From an uncultured Eubacteriales bacterium (lineage in GTDB: Bacteria; Bacillota; Clostridia; Christensenellales; Aristaeellaceae): 29,342 nucleotides of DNA. The DNA is taken from NCBI GenBank assembly GCA_900540045.1, contig UQEF01000028.1, positions 1 to 29,342 on the forward strand. Direction: 5' to 3'. Of the stretch, positions 1-7,594 are shown piece after piece; positions within the stretch are counted from its first letter, which is position 1; the number at the start of each line of letters is the position of its first letter. Below the pieces are notes generated by a model. It had not been told where the DNA came from and ran no database searches. It saw only the letters and a list, made by a program, of their open reading frames with translations. A program made the position numbers and the translations under genes.

Positions 1-132
1 CTGGAGCAGTACAAGAAGGACGCCGACATCACCGTTAACCCCATGCCTAAGGACGGTCCCCCGCAGGGGCCGCCTTTTGCGTGCCTGTCGGATTACACCG
101 CCGCGCTCAGCAGCCGCAAAAGCAGCACATAG
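1..132 (+). CDS. Possible 3' end of an unidentified gene (partial)
   Basis: Frame 1 is open from the first base to a TAG at 130-132. The first 17 or so codons look like real coding sequence (Leu-Glu-Gln-Tyr-Lys-Lys-Asp-Ala-Asp-Ile-Thr-Val), with GC-ending codons like the neighbours. From about base 51 the frame runs through a terminator-like hairpin and then overlaps the end of azlD by 40 bases. Either the protein really continues through the hairpin or the true end is obscured. The family cannot be recognised from so short a piece. Confidence 0.3.
   Translation: MEQYKKDADITVNPMPKDGPPQGPPFACLSDYTAALSSRKSST
51..78 (+). terminator. Terminator-like hairpin before azlD
   Basis: CCCC at 58-61 pairs with GGGG at 66-69 around a CGCA loop. 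The stem extends outward through GG and CGG pairings with single-base bulges and is followed by TTTT at 75-78. It would end transcription of whatever gene enters from the left. Read from the other strand it lies just past the azlD stop but has no good U-run. Confidence 0.5.
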
Positions 133-437
133 ACCGCCGTGCCGCCCGCGATGCTCAGCAGCGCATTATGCTTCATCCGGTGCAAAACATAGATCACCGC
201 CAGCGCCACAATTTCGGGAATTGCGTGTGTAGGACCCAGCACATCCGTCCCCTTGAGGCAATAGATCACCAGCAGGCCCATCATGGCCGGAGGAAGCGCC
301 TGCCCCAGAAAAGCCACCACGCGCGGAATGCCTTTGCTTTCCGGGAACAGCCAGAAGGGCAAAAAGCGGGTAATCACCGTACCCGCCGCCACGGCCAGAA
401 TCATCGCCATCGTTTCCAGCGGCGTCATCACCTGCAT
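93..437 (-). CDS. azlD: AzlD-family branched-chain amino acid export subunit
   Basis: A 114-residue, highly hydrophobic protein with about four membrane segments, the size and profile of AzlD (PF05437). AzlD pairs with AzlC to form an exporter of branched-chain amino acids in the cytoplasmic membrane. I chose the start at 437 because GGGGAGG lies 8 bases upstream. The frame is open further back to 581, but that part has frame-shadow composition. The start overlaps the end of azlC by 10 bases, so the two are translationally coupled. The motif around residues 20-30 (Gly-Thr-Val-Ile-Thr-Arg-Phe-Leu-Pro-Phe) is typical of the family. The exact substrate is inferred from family only. Confidence 0.85.
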   Translation of the reverse strand: MQVMTPLETMAMILAVAAGTVITRFLPFWLFPESKGIPRVVAFLGQALPPAMMGLLVIYCLKGTDVLGPTHAIPEIVALAVIYVLHRMKHNALLSIAGGTAVYVLLLRLLSAAV

Positions 438-1147
438 AGCCTGTTCCTCCCCAGCAAAAGCGCCGCCAAAATGACCCCCATCGCGGGGATGATGAAGCTG
501 TCCTGACCAAACACAGCCAGACAAGCGACCGCCGCTCCCAGCCCGATGAGCGCGGATGGACGGTCCTCCCGCCGGTCCCATCTGTCCAGAAACAGCACGA
601 AGATCAGCGCCGTGAGCACAAAATCCAGCCCGGTCAGGTCCGCATGAAGCATGCCTCCGATCAGCCCGCCCACGAACGAGGCCGTCACCCAGTACAGATA
701 GTCCAGCAGCGATACGGCCAGGTAAAAGTCTTTGGCGGGAATGCCGGCAGGCGGCTCCGCAGCGCAGTTGATGGAAAAGGTCTCGTCACACAGGAGGAAC
801 ACCAGCGCATTGCGTACCCGGCCCATGCCCCGGTAGCGGGGCAGCATGCTCAGGCCATAAAACAGGTGGCGGGCATTGACCATCAGGCTCATCAGAAATG
901 CCTGAAGCGGATCAAATGCCACCGTGAGAAGCGAAATAGCCACATACTGCATACTGCCGCCGAAGGCCAGCGCGCTCATCAAAAACGACCACAGCGCGCC
1001 ATAGCCCTTGGAGGCCATCAGTACGCCATAGGTCAGCCCCAGGCAGGAAAAGCCCATCAAAACGGGCAGCGTGTGGGGAAAGGCGGCCCGAACCGCGGCC
1101 GCGGCGCGTCCGGCGGGGCCTGCCGCCGTATTGCCCGGTGATTGCAT
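428..1147 (-). CDS. azlC: AzlC-family branched-chain amino acid export permease
   Basis: A 239-residue polytopic membrane protein of the AzlC family (PF03591), the large subunit of the AzlCD exporter. Family signatures include Ala-Phe-Gly-Gly-Ser-Met-Gln-Tyr at about residues 61-68 and Asn-Ala-Arg-His-Leu-Phe-Tyr-Gly-Leu-Ser at 91-100. The start at 1147 has an AAAGGAG about 10 bases upstream. It is first in a two-gene unit with azlD. A strong terminator separates it from the LCP gene upstream on the same strand. I see no clear promoter in the short gap, so transcription may depend on read-through or on a weak promoter. Confidence 0.9.
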   Translation of the reverse strand: MQSPGNTAAGPAGRAAAAVRAAFPHTLPVLMGFSCLGLTYGVLMASKGYGALWSFLMSALAFGGSMQYVAISLLTVAFDPLQAFLMSLMVNARHLFYGLSMLPRYRGMGRVRNALVFLLCDETFSINCAAEPPAGIPAKDFYLAVSLLDYLYWVTASFVGGLIGGMLHADLTGLDFVLTALIFVLFLDRWDRREDRPSALIGLGAAVACLAVFGQDSFIIPAMGVILAALLLGRNRLCR

Positions 1148-1169
1148 CGCATCATTTGCTCCTTTTGCA

Positions 1170-1201
1170 GAAAAGTGCCCGCGCCCCGTCAGGGCGCGGG
1201 C
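1170..1201 (-). terminator. Intrinsic terminator after the LCP gene
   Basis: A perfect 10-base-pair GC stem (1177-1186 with 1192-1201) has a five-base loop (1187-1191). On the minus strand it is followed by ACTTTT. It lies 25 bases past the LCP stop codon and just ahead of azlC. Confidence 0.85.
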
Positions 1202-1225
1202 GCGGCATGCCGGTTTTCTTCCGGC

Positions 1226-2398
1226 TTATTTGACATAGCTCTGACCGTAGATAAATTCCTGCATGGCGGTCAGCGTGGTCTGCATGCGCTTATCGCTGAT
1301 GTACACCAGGCTCTCGCCGTTGAACTCGCGGTAGCCATACTGCTTTTCCATGGGGATGCCGAACTGGCCCACCACCTCGCCGCCGGAGGCCAGGTTCTGC
1401 ATCGCGCTGCCGGAAAGCACCGTCATGCCCAGCGAAAGCAACTCGTCGGCGGTCAGGTTGGTTTTGCCATAGGGCAGGGCGGTTTCAATCAGGTTGAGGA
1501 ACTTGGTAATATCCATATCCTCCATTACCTTTTTGAGAAGCGCCTCCAGGAGCTTTCTCTGGCGTTCGTTGCGGTTGAGGTCGTTCTGGCCCTGCAGATT
1601 GCGGATGCGCCCGTAGGTCACGGCCTCCATGCCGTCGAGGTGCTGAACGCCATCGGCCACCTCCAGCTTGTCGCGCTGGACGTCGTCCATCGGCTCCTTG
1701 ACGTGCAGCTCATAGTTGATGGCCTGCGCCTCGCCCTTGGTCAGCTCCATGTCCACGCCGCCCAGCGCCTCGATGATGTCGGCCAGCCCATGAATGTTGA
1801 CCACGACATAGCGCTTGATGTTCATCTGGAAATTGCGGTTGACGGTCTTCATGGCCAGCTCGGCGCCCTTTGCAACATCGCCGTCCTTGCTGCCGAACTT
1901 GAAGGCGGTGTTCAGGCGCTTTTTGCTCTTGTAGCCGGGCACTTCCACAGCCGTATCGCGGGCGATGGAGGTCAGCTTGATGGATCCGTCCTGCGTGTTG
2001 ATGGAACAGATGATGTTGGCGTCCGCCCGTCCGCTGACCAGCTCGACGCTGCGGTTGTCCACGCCCAGCAGCAGAATATTCACCACATAATCGGGCAAAG
2101 CCTCGTTGGGTTCCAGGTTGGACAGGTCCACCTCCGTACTGACGGTGGTATCCTCCAGCATGGAGGCCATTTCCGCCATGAGCGACTCCTCCTCGGGGGT
2201 CAGCTCGGCGGCGTTGGCGGCGGTGGCGTCGCTATCGCCCATGCCCTCCTCGGCCCATTCCTGCCACTGGGCCAGTTCTTCCTCCGTCAATGCGTCAGGC
2301 ACAAAATTTTCGAGGCTGTCCTCAGCCAGGCAGCTGCCCGCCAGCAGCAGCATGCAAAGGCACAGCGCCAGGGCACGTTTCAGGATCTTTCCGCTCAT
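1226..2398 (-). CDS. LytR-CpsA-Psr (LCP) family protein, secreted
   Basis: A 390-residue protein with an N-terminal export signal (residues 1-25) and an acidic spacer (26-100). The LCP domain spans about 107-290. Landmarks are Asn-Ile-Leu-Leu-Leu-Gly-Val-Asp at 107-114, Gly-Arg-Ala-Asp at 123-126, Ser-Ile-Ala-Arg-Asp at 144-148 and Tyr-Gly-Arg-Ile-Arg at 262-266, followed by a basic Arg-rich helix (277-290). LCP proteins transfer undecaprenyl-linked polymers (teichoic acid or capsule precursors) onto peptidoglycan outside the membrane. Unlike most LCP proteins, the N-terminus looks like a cleavable signal rather than a long cytoplasmic anchor. The start is supported by AAGGAGG 7 bases upstream. 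It lies 23 bases after the large MBG-repeat gene, probably in one operon. Confidence 0.88.
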   Translation of the reverse strand: MSGKILKRALALCLCMLLLAGSCLAEDSLENFVPDALTEEELAQWQEWAEEGMGDSDATAANAAELTPEEESLMAEMASMLEDTTVSTEVDLSNLEPNEALPDYVVNILLLGVDNRSVELVSGRADANIICSINTQDGSIKLTSIARDTAVEVPGYKSKKRLNTAFKFGSKDGDVAKGAELAMKTVNRNFQMNIKRYVVVNIHGLADIIEALGGVDMELTKGEAQAINYELHVKEPMDDVQRDKLEVADGVQHLDGMEAVTYGRIRNLQGQNDLNRNERQRKLLEALLKKVMEDMDITKFLNLIETALPYGKTNLTADELLSLGMTVLSGSAMQNLASGGEVVGQFGIPMEKQYGYREFNGESLVYISDKRMQTTLTAMQEFIYGQSYVK

Positions 2399-2421
2399 GG
2401 TTATCCTCCTTCACAAATGGG

Positions 2422-5400
2422 TCAAATTCCGTCAACGGACGCTTCACCCAGGCCGTACAGCCCGCTTTTGGTCAGCTGAGCCGTCAGGTAAGGCCGGGTC
2501 CGCATGACTGCCCGGAACATGGCCCGGTTGGATTCGGATGCAGTATAGGGCACCACAGCCGTTGTGTCAAGCGTCTTTTCGCCGCCGTCATAGCGCAGCA
2601 GCGTAGTGGAATGAAGGCGGATATGGTCGTTGAGCAGCTGCAGGGTCCAATCCAGCAGCTCCTCATCCGCCGCGGCCTCTCCCTTGGCCGCGGCCACGGC
2701 GGCCTGCATGCGCTCATCCTGTCCGTCTTCGGTTACCGGTTTTCCGGCCACGGTTTCGGTCACATCTCCACTGGCCTGCGTCACGGCGAGATCGCTTTCC
2801 AGCAGGCCGCTGGCGTCAAAGAGCACGCTGGCGTTTTTCAGCACGGGCGCGATATCCACCCGGCGGGAACCGCTGCTGACCTTGACGCTGACGCGCATGA
2901 GCTTTTCGCCCAGATCAGCGGCCTCCTGCGCGCTGGCCTCGCTCTGGGCCAGCTGGGTATCTGCGGTCACAGGCTCCAGGTCCACCTGGAAGCGCGTGCC
3001 GCTGGATTTGCTGATTCCTTCCCGTTCCATCAGCTCAGCCACCGCCTCACCGCTGCGGAGCTCCTGCAGATCCACCAGCGCCATCACGCCATCCAGCCCA
3101 AAGGCGATATAATCCACATTCTGACGGGCCAGGTTGTTGAGCATGCTGTAGCTGATGGTGAGCCTGCGGCCGCGCACCAGCTTGTTGCCGTCCAGGTCGG
3201 TAGCATAGCCGCCGTCGGCGTTGAGCTCCGGCTCGGCGTTGAGGATGAGCAGCGCGGAGTCATACCCGCCGCGCAGGCGCAAGGTGGGTGTGGCGGGACG
3301 CTCCCGTCCGTCAATAAGGTCGGTCACCGGCGCGCCATAGTAGGTATCGCCCACCTTGAGCACGTCGATGGTGCGGATCTGGGTGCGGAGCGTCTTGCCG
3401 CTGGAAAAGCGCAGCTCGTCGTAGACGGGATCAATGCGCGCCAGCGGATCATAGGGCAGATAGTGGTGGATGTTCCAGTCGATGAAAAACAGCGGGCTGT
3501 CGGGCGCGATGACCAGCTCGTAATAGTCCGGCGCAGACAGCGAGCCGACTAGATAGGGATAGTTGCCGTACGTCTCGCCCTTCACGCGGGACAGCGAGCC
3601 GGTCACCTCATCGTCCTCCAGCATGACGCTCTCGTCATACTCATAGTAGAAGTCCGGGTCTTCCTGTCCCTTCTGCTTGCTAGCGGCCTCCGGATAAATC
3701 AGGACCACGATGCGCTTGATGGTCATGCGCACATCATAGCTGCCCGGCAGGTACTGCGCATCGCCGGCAGGCACCGTTACGCGGGCGATGTATTCGCCCA
3801 CCTTGACGGGAGCGCGCTGCATAAGCTCTCCATCCTGAAAATAGCTGACGGTGGCGCTCTGCGGGTACAGCTTTTTGCTGAGCTGAAAGGCCTTGCCGTT
3901 GTAGGTGCGCTCCTGGTCGGCGATGACCAGCGGCTGGCGCTCCTCCTTGACGGTAAAGACCACCTTTTCGCTGAAGGCAAAGGCGGAGGCGGTGTCGCCC
4001 GAAAGGGTGACGCCGGCCTGCGCGCAGGCAAAGGCGCGGAAGGTGACCACATCCCCGTCCTTGAGGCCCGGGATGGTGCATTCCCCGCCCCGAAGCAGGG
4101 CCACGCCGGCGGTGGGTACCCAGGTATCGGCCATCTCCTCCTCCTTGTCCGATACGATGTACTGCACGCCCAGCGTGTTTCCGGTATCGGTTTCAAAGGT
4201 GATGGAGCCATAGGGCGTGGCCTTGACATTGCGGATGACGGGCAGTGCGTCAGGGCTGGCAGCGCCGCCATTGATGACGGCGGCGTAGGTGTCCTGATCG
4301 CTGAGCACCACCACGTCCGTGCCGCTCAGCGCCTGTGCGCGCCAGAGGGTCACGGTTCCGCTTCTGCCGGTGGTGACGTTGAAGGGTTCCTCGTTTCCCA
4401 GCTTCAGCACGATTTGCGTGCGCGCCATCGGCGCGTTTTCATCGTTGGTTACGGCGATGACGGTGGGTTGAAGGGCGCTGCCGGGCAGCGCCGTACCGCT
4501 GGAAAGGCTGAGGTTGGTGGTTTCACTGATGGTGACCGTACCGCCGCCGGAGGCGCTGGATGCATCCAGCGCGCCCGTACCGCTCACCGACAGGGCGGCG
4601 CCCTCGCCCAGCACCAGCGGGCCTACGGCATTGGCGCCCTGGAGCACCAGCGTAACCGACGCGCCCGCGCCAATGCGAAGATCCCCGCTGGTAAAGGCCC
4701 CGGCCAACGTAAGCTTGACGCTCACGCCGTCTGCCACGATGATCTTGCCGGAGGTGCCGCCCTCGCTGACGACGCGGTAGTTTCCGGAGGCGTCAAACGT
4801 ATGGTCCGACGCGCCCAGCGTGACCGACGCGCCCTGCTCGTCCTCCACGGCTTCCAGCAGCAGCCTGCTGCCCTGCACCGTGGCCGCATAATGGTAGCCG
4901 GCCGCCGCCTGGGGCAGCGGCGCATAGGCCGTCTGCGGGTTTGCGGAAAAAAACAGCACCGGCACGGCGGCGCCATTATGCTCCGCGGTCAAATCCAGCG
5001 CCATCTCGCCGCCCGATACCGCTACGGCGGTCCAGGCCGGGGGTGCGTCGCCCGCAGCCGCGCGGAAGGTGAGCCCGCCCTGCGCCGTCAGCCCGGCGCC
5101 GGAGAGCGTGCCCACATGCAGCCGTCCCGTACCGGAAACGGCATACGGCCCGGACAGCGCGCTGAGATAGGTATCTCCGCTCACATACAGCGTTCCTCCG
5201 CCGCCCTGAAAGGTGGGTGCGGAACCCTCCGTGCCGGCCGCGGTCAGCGTGAACGAAGCTCCTGCGGCGCCGTTGATGAAGCGGTCCTGATCGGCGGGGT
5301 CCGTGGCGTAGAGGGTGTAGCTCTTGCCCGCTTCCGCCTGGAAGGGCTCCGCCACGCTCAAATCCACCTTATCATCTTCGGCGGGCGGCTCGGCCAGGGA

Positions 5401-6630
5401 GCTGACCTCCAGCGTGTTGCCGTTCATGCGGCCCCAATAGCTCCCGCCTTCTCCGGGGGCGGGCAGCCACAGCGTAACCTTTCCGTCCGAACCGGCCTTG
5501 ACGTAGGTGAAAAACTTGCCGTCCACATAGACCTGTTCCGCTCCGGGCGCCTCAAAAACGACCGGCCTGCGGCCATTATCGCTGACGGCCCCCGAAGGCA
5601 GGCGCACGTTGCCGCGCTCCACATTGAGCACGCCGTAGTTGAGGTTGTTGGCCACCGTGAGGCAGCCGGAGCCGCTCAGCTTTACGGCCGCGTCGGGGGC
5701 GGTAAGGGTCTGGATGGTGGTGTAGCCCTGGAAACCGATGGTGACCACGGACTTTTGCGACACGCGCAAGGTGAGCAGCTGCACCCCGTCCAGCTCGATG
5801 GACAGGACCATGTTGTCGCGGATATAGAGCGTGGCGTTCTCCCCGCCGCCGGTCAGATGGTAGCTGCCGCTGCGGTAGAGGATGTTTTCTCCGTCTACCA
5901 GCTCCATTTCGATGGGCGCGGTGGCGGCCAGCATCATGATGCCGCTCTCCGGGCTCGATCCCACTTCCATCAGCCACTGGCCCAGCCCGCAGAGCGCCAC
6001 CACGTCGCCCGCCTCGTTGACGCCGATATGGCGGCAGCCCGGTACGGTGCATTTGGGCGCACGTTCACAGTGCTCGTTCATATGGTCGCACTGGCTCTCA
6101 TCCCAGACGGGAGCGGGGCTGACTGAGGGCAGCTCCGTAATAACGGGAGGCGTGCTTCCCTCCGGGGTGGATGCGGGAACAGCCGTGGGAGTCCCGGATG
6201 CCTCCGGAACCGGCGTAGGCGTCTCGGTCGTCTCCGGCGTAGGCGTCTCGGACGTCTCCGGCGTGGGCGTCTCGGTCGTCTCCGGTGTGGGGGTCTCGGA
6301 CGTCTCCGGTACCGGCGTGGGCGTCTCGGAAGCCGCCGGGGTTAACGTAGCCGTCGGAACTGCGGTTGACCCCGGATTGGCCGTAGGCGTCCCGGAATCC
6401 GTACCGCCCGGCTCGTTCGTGGGGGTAGACGGCTCCGGTGTGGGAGTCTCGTCGGTCACGGGGGTGGCGTTTTCCGACGTGTTCTGGATGTCCTCCGCGG
6501 GTATCAGGGTGGGCGTGGGCAGGGGCGCGGCCGCATTTTCGGCCAGCGCTTCCAGCAGCGGCAGGGCGCACAGGCACACGCACAGGCACACGCAGGCGCC
6601 ACGCATATGCCGCTTCTTGACGGAACGCAT
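2422..6630 (-). CDS. Large secreted Pro/Thr-rich protein with MBG-type repeats
   Basis: A 1402-residue exported protein. I chose the start at 6630 because GGAGGAGGAGG lies 6 bases upstream; the frame is open to 6720 without another ribosome site. Parts in order: signal peptide (1 to about 31); a Pro/Thr/Glu-rich stalk to about 170 with tandem Glu-Thr-Pro-Thr-Pro units; a short Cys/His cluster (two Cys-rich turns near residues 175-195); a long run of beta-rich Gly/Ala/Thr-rich repeats; two adjacent MBG-like Ig folds at about 905-1050 (Arg-Thr-Tyr-Asn-Gly-Lys, then a segment ending in Tyr-Tyr-Glu-Leu); and a unique C-terminal region. I see no LPxTG sorting motif or SLH domain, so how it is held at the surface is unclear. 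It precedes the LCP gene, which suggests an envelope role. The function is unknown. Confidence 0.75.
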   Translation of the reverse strand: MRSVKKRHMRGACVCLCVCLCALPLLEALAENAAAPLPTPTLIPAEDIQNTSENATPVTDETPTPEPSTPTNEPGGTDSGTPTANPGSTAVPTATLTPAASETPTPVPETSETPTPETTETPTPETSETPTPETTETPTPVPEASGTPTAVPASTPEGSTPPVITELPSVSPAPVWDESQCDHMNEHCERAPKCTVPGCRHIGVNEAGDVVALCGLGQWLMEVGSSPESGIMMLAATAPIEMELVDGENILYRSGSYHLTGGGENATLYIRDNMVLSIELDGVQLLTLRVSQKSVVTIGFQGYTTIQTLTAPDAAVKLSGSGCLTVANNLNYGVLNVERGNVRLPSGAVSDNGRRPVVFEAPGAEQVYVDGKFFTYVKAGSDGKVTLWLPAPGEGGSYWGRMNGNTLEVSSLAEPPAEDDKVDLSVAEPFQAEAGKSYTLYATDPADQDRFINGAAGASFTLTAAGTEGSAPTFQGGGGTLYVSGDTYLSALSGPYAVSGTGRLHVGTLSGAGLTAQGGLTFRAAAGDAPPAWTAVAVSGGEMALDLTAEHNGAAVPVLFFSANPQTAYAPLPQAAAGYHYAATVQGSRLLLEAVEDEQGASVTLGASDHTFDASGNYRVVSEGGTSGKIIVADGVSVKLTLAGAFTSGDLRIGAGASVTLVLQGANAVGPLVLGEGAALSVSGTGALDASSASGGGTVTISETTNLSLSSGTALPGSALQPTVIAVTNDENAPMARTQIVLKLGNEEPFNVTTGRSGTVTLWRAQALSGTDVVVLSDQDTYAAVINGGAASPDALPVIRNVKATPYGSITFETDTGNTLGVQYIVSDKEEEMADTWVPTAGVALLRGGECTIPGLKDGDVVTFRAFACAQAGVTLSGDTASAFAFSEKVVFTVKEERQPLVIADQERTYNGKAFQLSKKLYPQSATVSYFQDGELMQRAPVKVGEYIARVTVPAGDAQYLPGSYDVRMTIKRIVVLIYPEAASKQKGQEDPDFYYEYDESVMLEDDEVTGSLSRVKGETYGNYPYLVGSLSAPDYYELVIAPDSPLFFIDWNIHHYLPYDPLARIDPVYDELRFSSGKTLRTQIRTIDVLKVGDTYYGAPVTDLIDGRERPATPTLRLRGGYDSALLILNAEPELNADGGYATDLDGNKLVRGRRLTISYSMLNNLARQNVDYIAFGLDGVMALVDLQELRSGEAVAELMEREGISKSSGTRFQVDLEPVTADTQLAQSEASAQEAADLGEKLMRVSVKVSSGSRRVDIAPVLKNASVLFDASGLLESDLAVTQASGDVTETVAGKPVTEDGQDERMQAAVAAAKGEAAADEELLDWTLQLLNDHIRLHSTTLLRYDGGEKTLDTTAVVPYTASESNRAMFRAVMRTRPYLTAQLTKSGLYGLGEASVDGI
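6212..6334 (-). repeat. 24-bp tandem repeat encoding Glu-Thr-Pro-Thr-Pro units
   Basis: Four consecutive 24-base units (6212-6235, 6236-6259, 6260-6283, 6284-6307) and a diverged fifth encode the Pro/Thr stalk of the secreted protein. Units alternate at one position (gtcgtc versus gacgtc on the plus strand), so the real period is 48 bases, encoding Thr-Thr and Thr-Ser alternately. Such repeats are prone to copy-number change. Confidence 0.8.
6569..6592 (-). repeat. Two perfect 12-bp repeats inside the signal-peptide coding region
   Basis: CACAGGCACACG occurs twice head to tail. Read on the minus strand the repeat encodes Val-Cys-Leu-Cys twice, forming most of the hydrophobic core of the signal peptide. 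Confidence 0.8.
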
Positions 6631-6660
6631 GCTCAACCTCCTCCTCCAAACGCATGGGTT

Positions 6661-6679
6661 GGGCGCATCAAAGGCGCCC
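6661..6679 (-). other. 5' leader hairpin of the large secreted-protein gene
   Basis: GGGCGC (6661-6666) pairs with GCGCCC (6674-6679) around a seven-base loop, between the promoter and the ribosome site at about 6637-6647. There is no U-run, so it is not a terminator. It may stabilise the mRNA. Confidence 0.35.
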
Positions 6680-6696
6680 CCCGATGATATAGAACG

Positions 6697-6727
6697 AATT
6701 ACCATGGCATTGCCATCCATCTGTCAA
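6697..6727 (-). promoter_or_regulatory. Probable sigma-A promoter with a palindrome in its spacer
   Basis: On the minus strand a perfect -35 TTGACA (6722-6727) is followed after 18 bases by GGTAAT (6698-6703), a weak -10. The inverted repeat ATGGCA-A-TGCCAT (6704-6716) fills most of the spacer, where repressors often bind. It would drive the large secreted protein and the LCP gene. The -35 lies just past the queT stop codon. Confidence 0.4.
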
Positions 6728-6732
6728 AATCT

Positions 6733-7230
6733 TTAGGCCTGCCAGCGGCTGAGATCCTGTCGGGAAAGCAGTTTGATCATGGGCACGCCCAGCACGTAGC
6801 ACACGACCGCCTCGCCCAGGCCCACGGTGAGCATGTTCATCCACAGCATATCAATGCCGTAGGCATAGGTCAGCACCAGCCCCACAATGACCGCGTTGCA
6901 CAGCACCGGCGGCAGCGCCCTGACCCAGATGCTCGCCCGCATGCGCCAGGTGATCACGGCAGCGATCAGCGTAGCCAGCGTGCCGAATACCACGTCATAC
7001 ACCGTAGCGCCCATGGGATTGAACAGATTGCTTATCAGGCAACCCAGCGTAAGGCCGGGTACCGCCTGGGGAAACAGCACGGGCAAAAGCGTCAGCGCCT
7101 CCGAGATGCGAAACTGCACCGCGCCATAGCTGATGGGCTGAAACGCCAGCGTCAGCGCCGCATACAGCGCCGCGATCAGGGCAGACAGGCAGAGGTTCTT
7201 CGTGTTTCGACGGGAAAACAAACTGTGCAT
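6733..7230 (-). CDS. queT: QueT-family queuosine-precursor transporter subunit
   Basis: A 165-residue membrane protein of the QueT family (PF06177), the substrate-binding component of an ECF-type importer for queuosine precursors such as preQ1. The family motif Tyr-Gly-Ala-Val-Gln-Phe-Arg-Ile-Ser-Glu-Ala-Leu-Thr-Leu-Leu-Pro is at about residues 35-50, followed by Pro-Gly-Leu-Thr-Leu-Gly-Cys and Asn-Leu-Phe-Asn-Pro-Met-Gly. About five or six membrane segments are visible. The start is supported by AGGAGG about 8 bases upstream. It has its own extended -10 promoter. I searched the leader for the preQ1-I riboswitch pattern by eye and did not find it. Confidence 0.88.
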   Translation of the reverse strand: MHSLFSRRNTKNLCLSALIAALYAALTLAFQPISYGAVQFRISEALTLLPVLFPQAVPGLTLGCLISNLFNPMGATVYDVVFGTLATLIAAVITWRMRASIWVRALPPVLCNAVIVGLVLTYAYGIDMLWMNMLTVGLGEAVVCYVLGVPMIKLLSRQDLSRWQA

Positions 7231-7251
7231 TCTTCATTCCTCCTGATTGCA

Positions 7252-7275
7252 TGGCGTGTTGCCGATATCACGCCA
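7252..7275 (-). other. Hairpin in the queT leader
   Basis: TGGCGTG and CACGCCA form a 7-base-pair stem with a 10-base loop, between the promoter and the ribosome binding site of queT. It is not followed by a U-run. A regulatory role is possible but unproven. Confidence 0.3.
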
Positions 7276-7282
7276 GTGTGTA

Positions 7283-7311
7283 AGTATAGCACAACTTGCT
7301 TTCTGCGTCGA
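7283..7311 (-). promoter_or_regulatory. Extended -10 promoter of queT
   Basis: On the minus strand TATACT (7283-7288) is preceded by TG one base upstream (extended -10). TCGACG (7306-7311) lies 17 bases away as a partial -35. Transcription would begin about 45 bases before the queT start codon. Confidence 0.6.
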
Positions 7312-7316
7312 CAGGT

Positions 7317-7346
7317 GCATACGAAGCCCTTCAAAAGCGCATACTG
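7317..7346 (+). promoter_or_regulatory. Sigma-G-like promoter of the DUF1540 gene
   Basis: GCATA (7317-7321) and CATACTG (7340-7346) are separated by 18 bases. This closely fits the forespore sigma-G pattern (GMATR, 17-18 bases, CATMMTA), with a mismatch only at the last base. It sits about 30 bases before the DUF1540 start codon. The sigma factor assignment is an inference from consensus. Confidence 0.4.
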
Positions 7347-7376
7347 AAGCCATCAACAGAAAGGGAGGTGAGTGAA

Positions 7377-7544
7377 ATGTCGTTTCCCAACAAAAATCAG
7401 AGCGTCCAGTGCGATGTGAGAAGCTGCAAGCACCACACCAACGACGGCATGTGCGAGTTGGACGTGATCAAGGTGGCGCCCCGCGGCAATTGCCATACCG
7501 GCACCTGTGACGAAAGCGAATGCGCCAGCTATCACGCCCGGTAA
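7377..7544 (+). CDS. DUF1540 small six-cysteine protein
   Basis: A 55-residue protein with cysteines at 12, 17, 26, 39, 44 and 49, matching the DUF1540 pattern (PF07561), a small Cys-rich family of Clostridia and relatives with no settled function. The cysteine spacing suggests metal binding or disulphides. The start at 7377 is set by GGGAGGTGAG about 6 bases upstream; an open frame further 5' lacks a ribosome site. It is a single-gene unit with its own promoter and terminator. The upstream sigma-G-like promoter hints at expression in the forespore. Confidence 0.82.
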   Translation: MSFPNKNQSVQCDVRSCKHHTNDGMCELDVIKVAPRGNCHTGTCDESECASYHAR

Positions 7545-7562
7545 GGGCTGCGGAAACGCAGA

Positions 7563-7591
7563 GCGGAGAGGGCCTTCCTCTCCGCCTTTTT
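7563..7591 (+). terminator. Intrinsic terminator of the DUF1540 gene
   Basis: A perfect 9-base-pair stem (7563-7571 with 7577-7585) has a five-base loop and is followed by CTTTTT. It lies between convergent genes and ends 4 bases before the stop codon of the next minus-strand gene. Confidence 0.9.
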
Positions 7592-7594
7592 GCG

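Noticed and set aside
2290..3552. A 420-codon plus-strand frame opposite the MBG-protein/LCP junction
   Set aside because: It spans the end of one gene and the start of another on the opposite strand, has no ribosome site, and shows the His/Gly/Gln-rich shadow composition.
4414..6126. A 570-codon plus-strand frame opposite the large secreted protein
   Set aside because: It is an Arg/Gly/Ala-rich antisense shadow without a ribosome binding site or domains.
7231..7290. preQ1 riboswitch ahead of queT
   Set aside because: The sequence lacks the preQ1-I loop and A-rich tail pattern.
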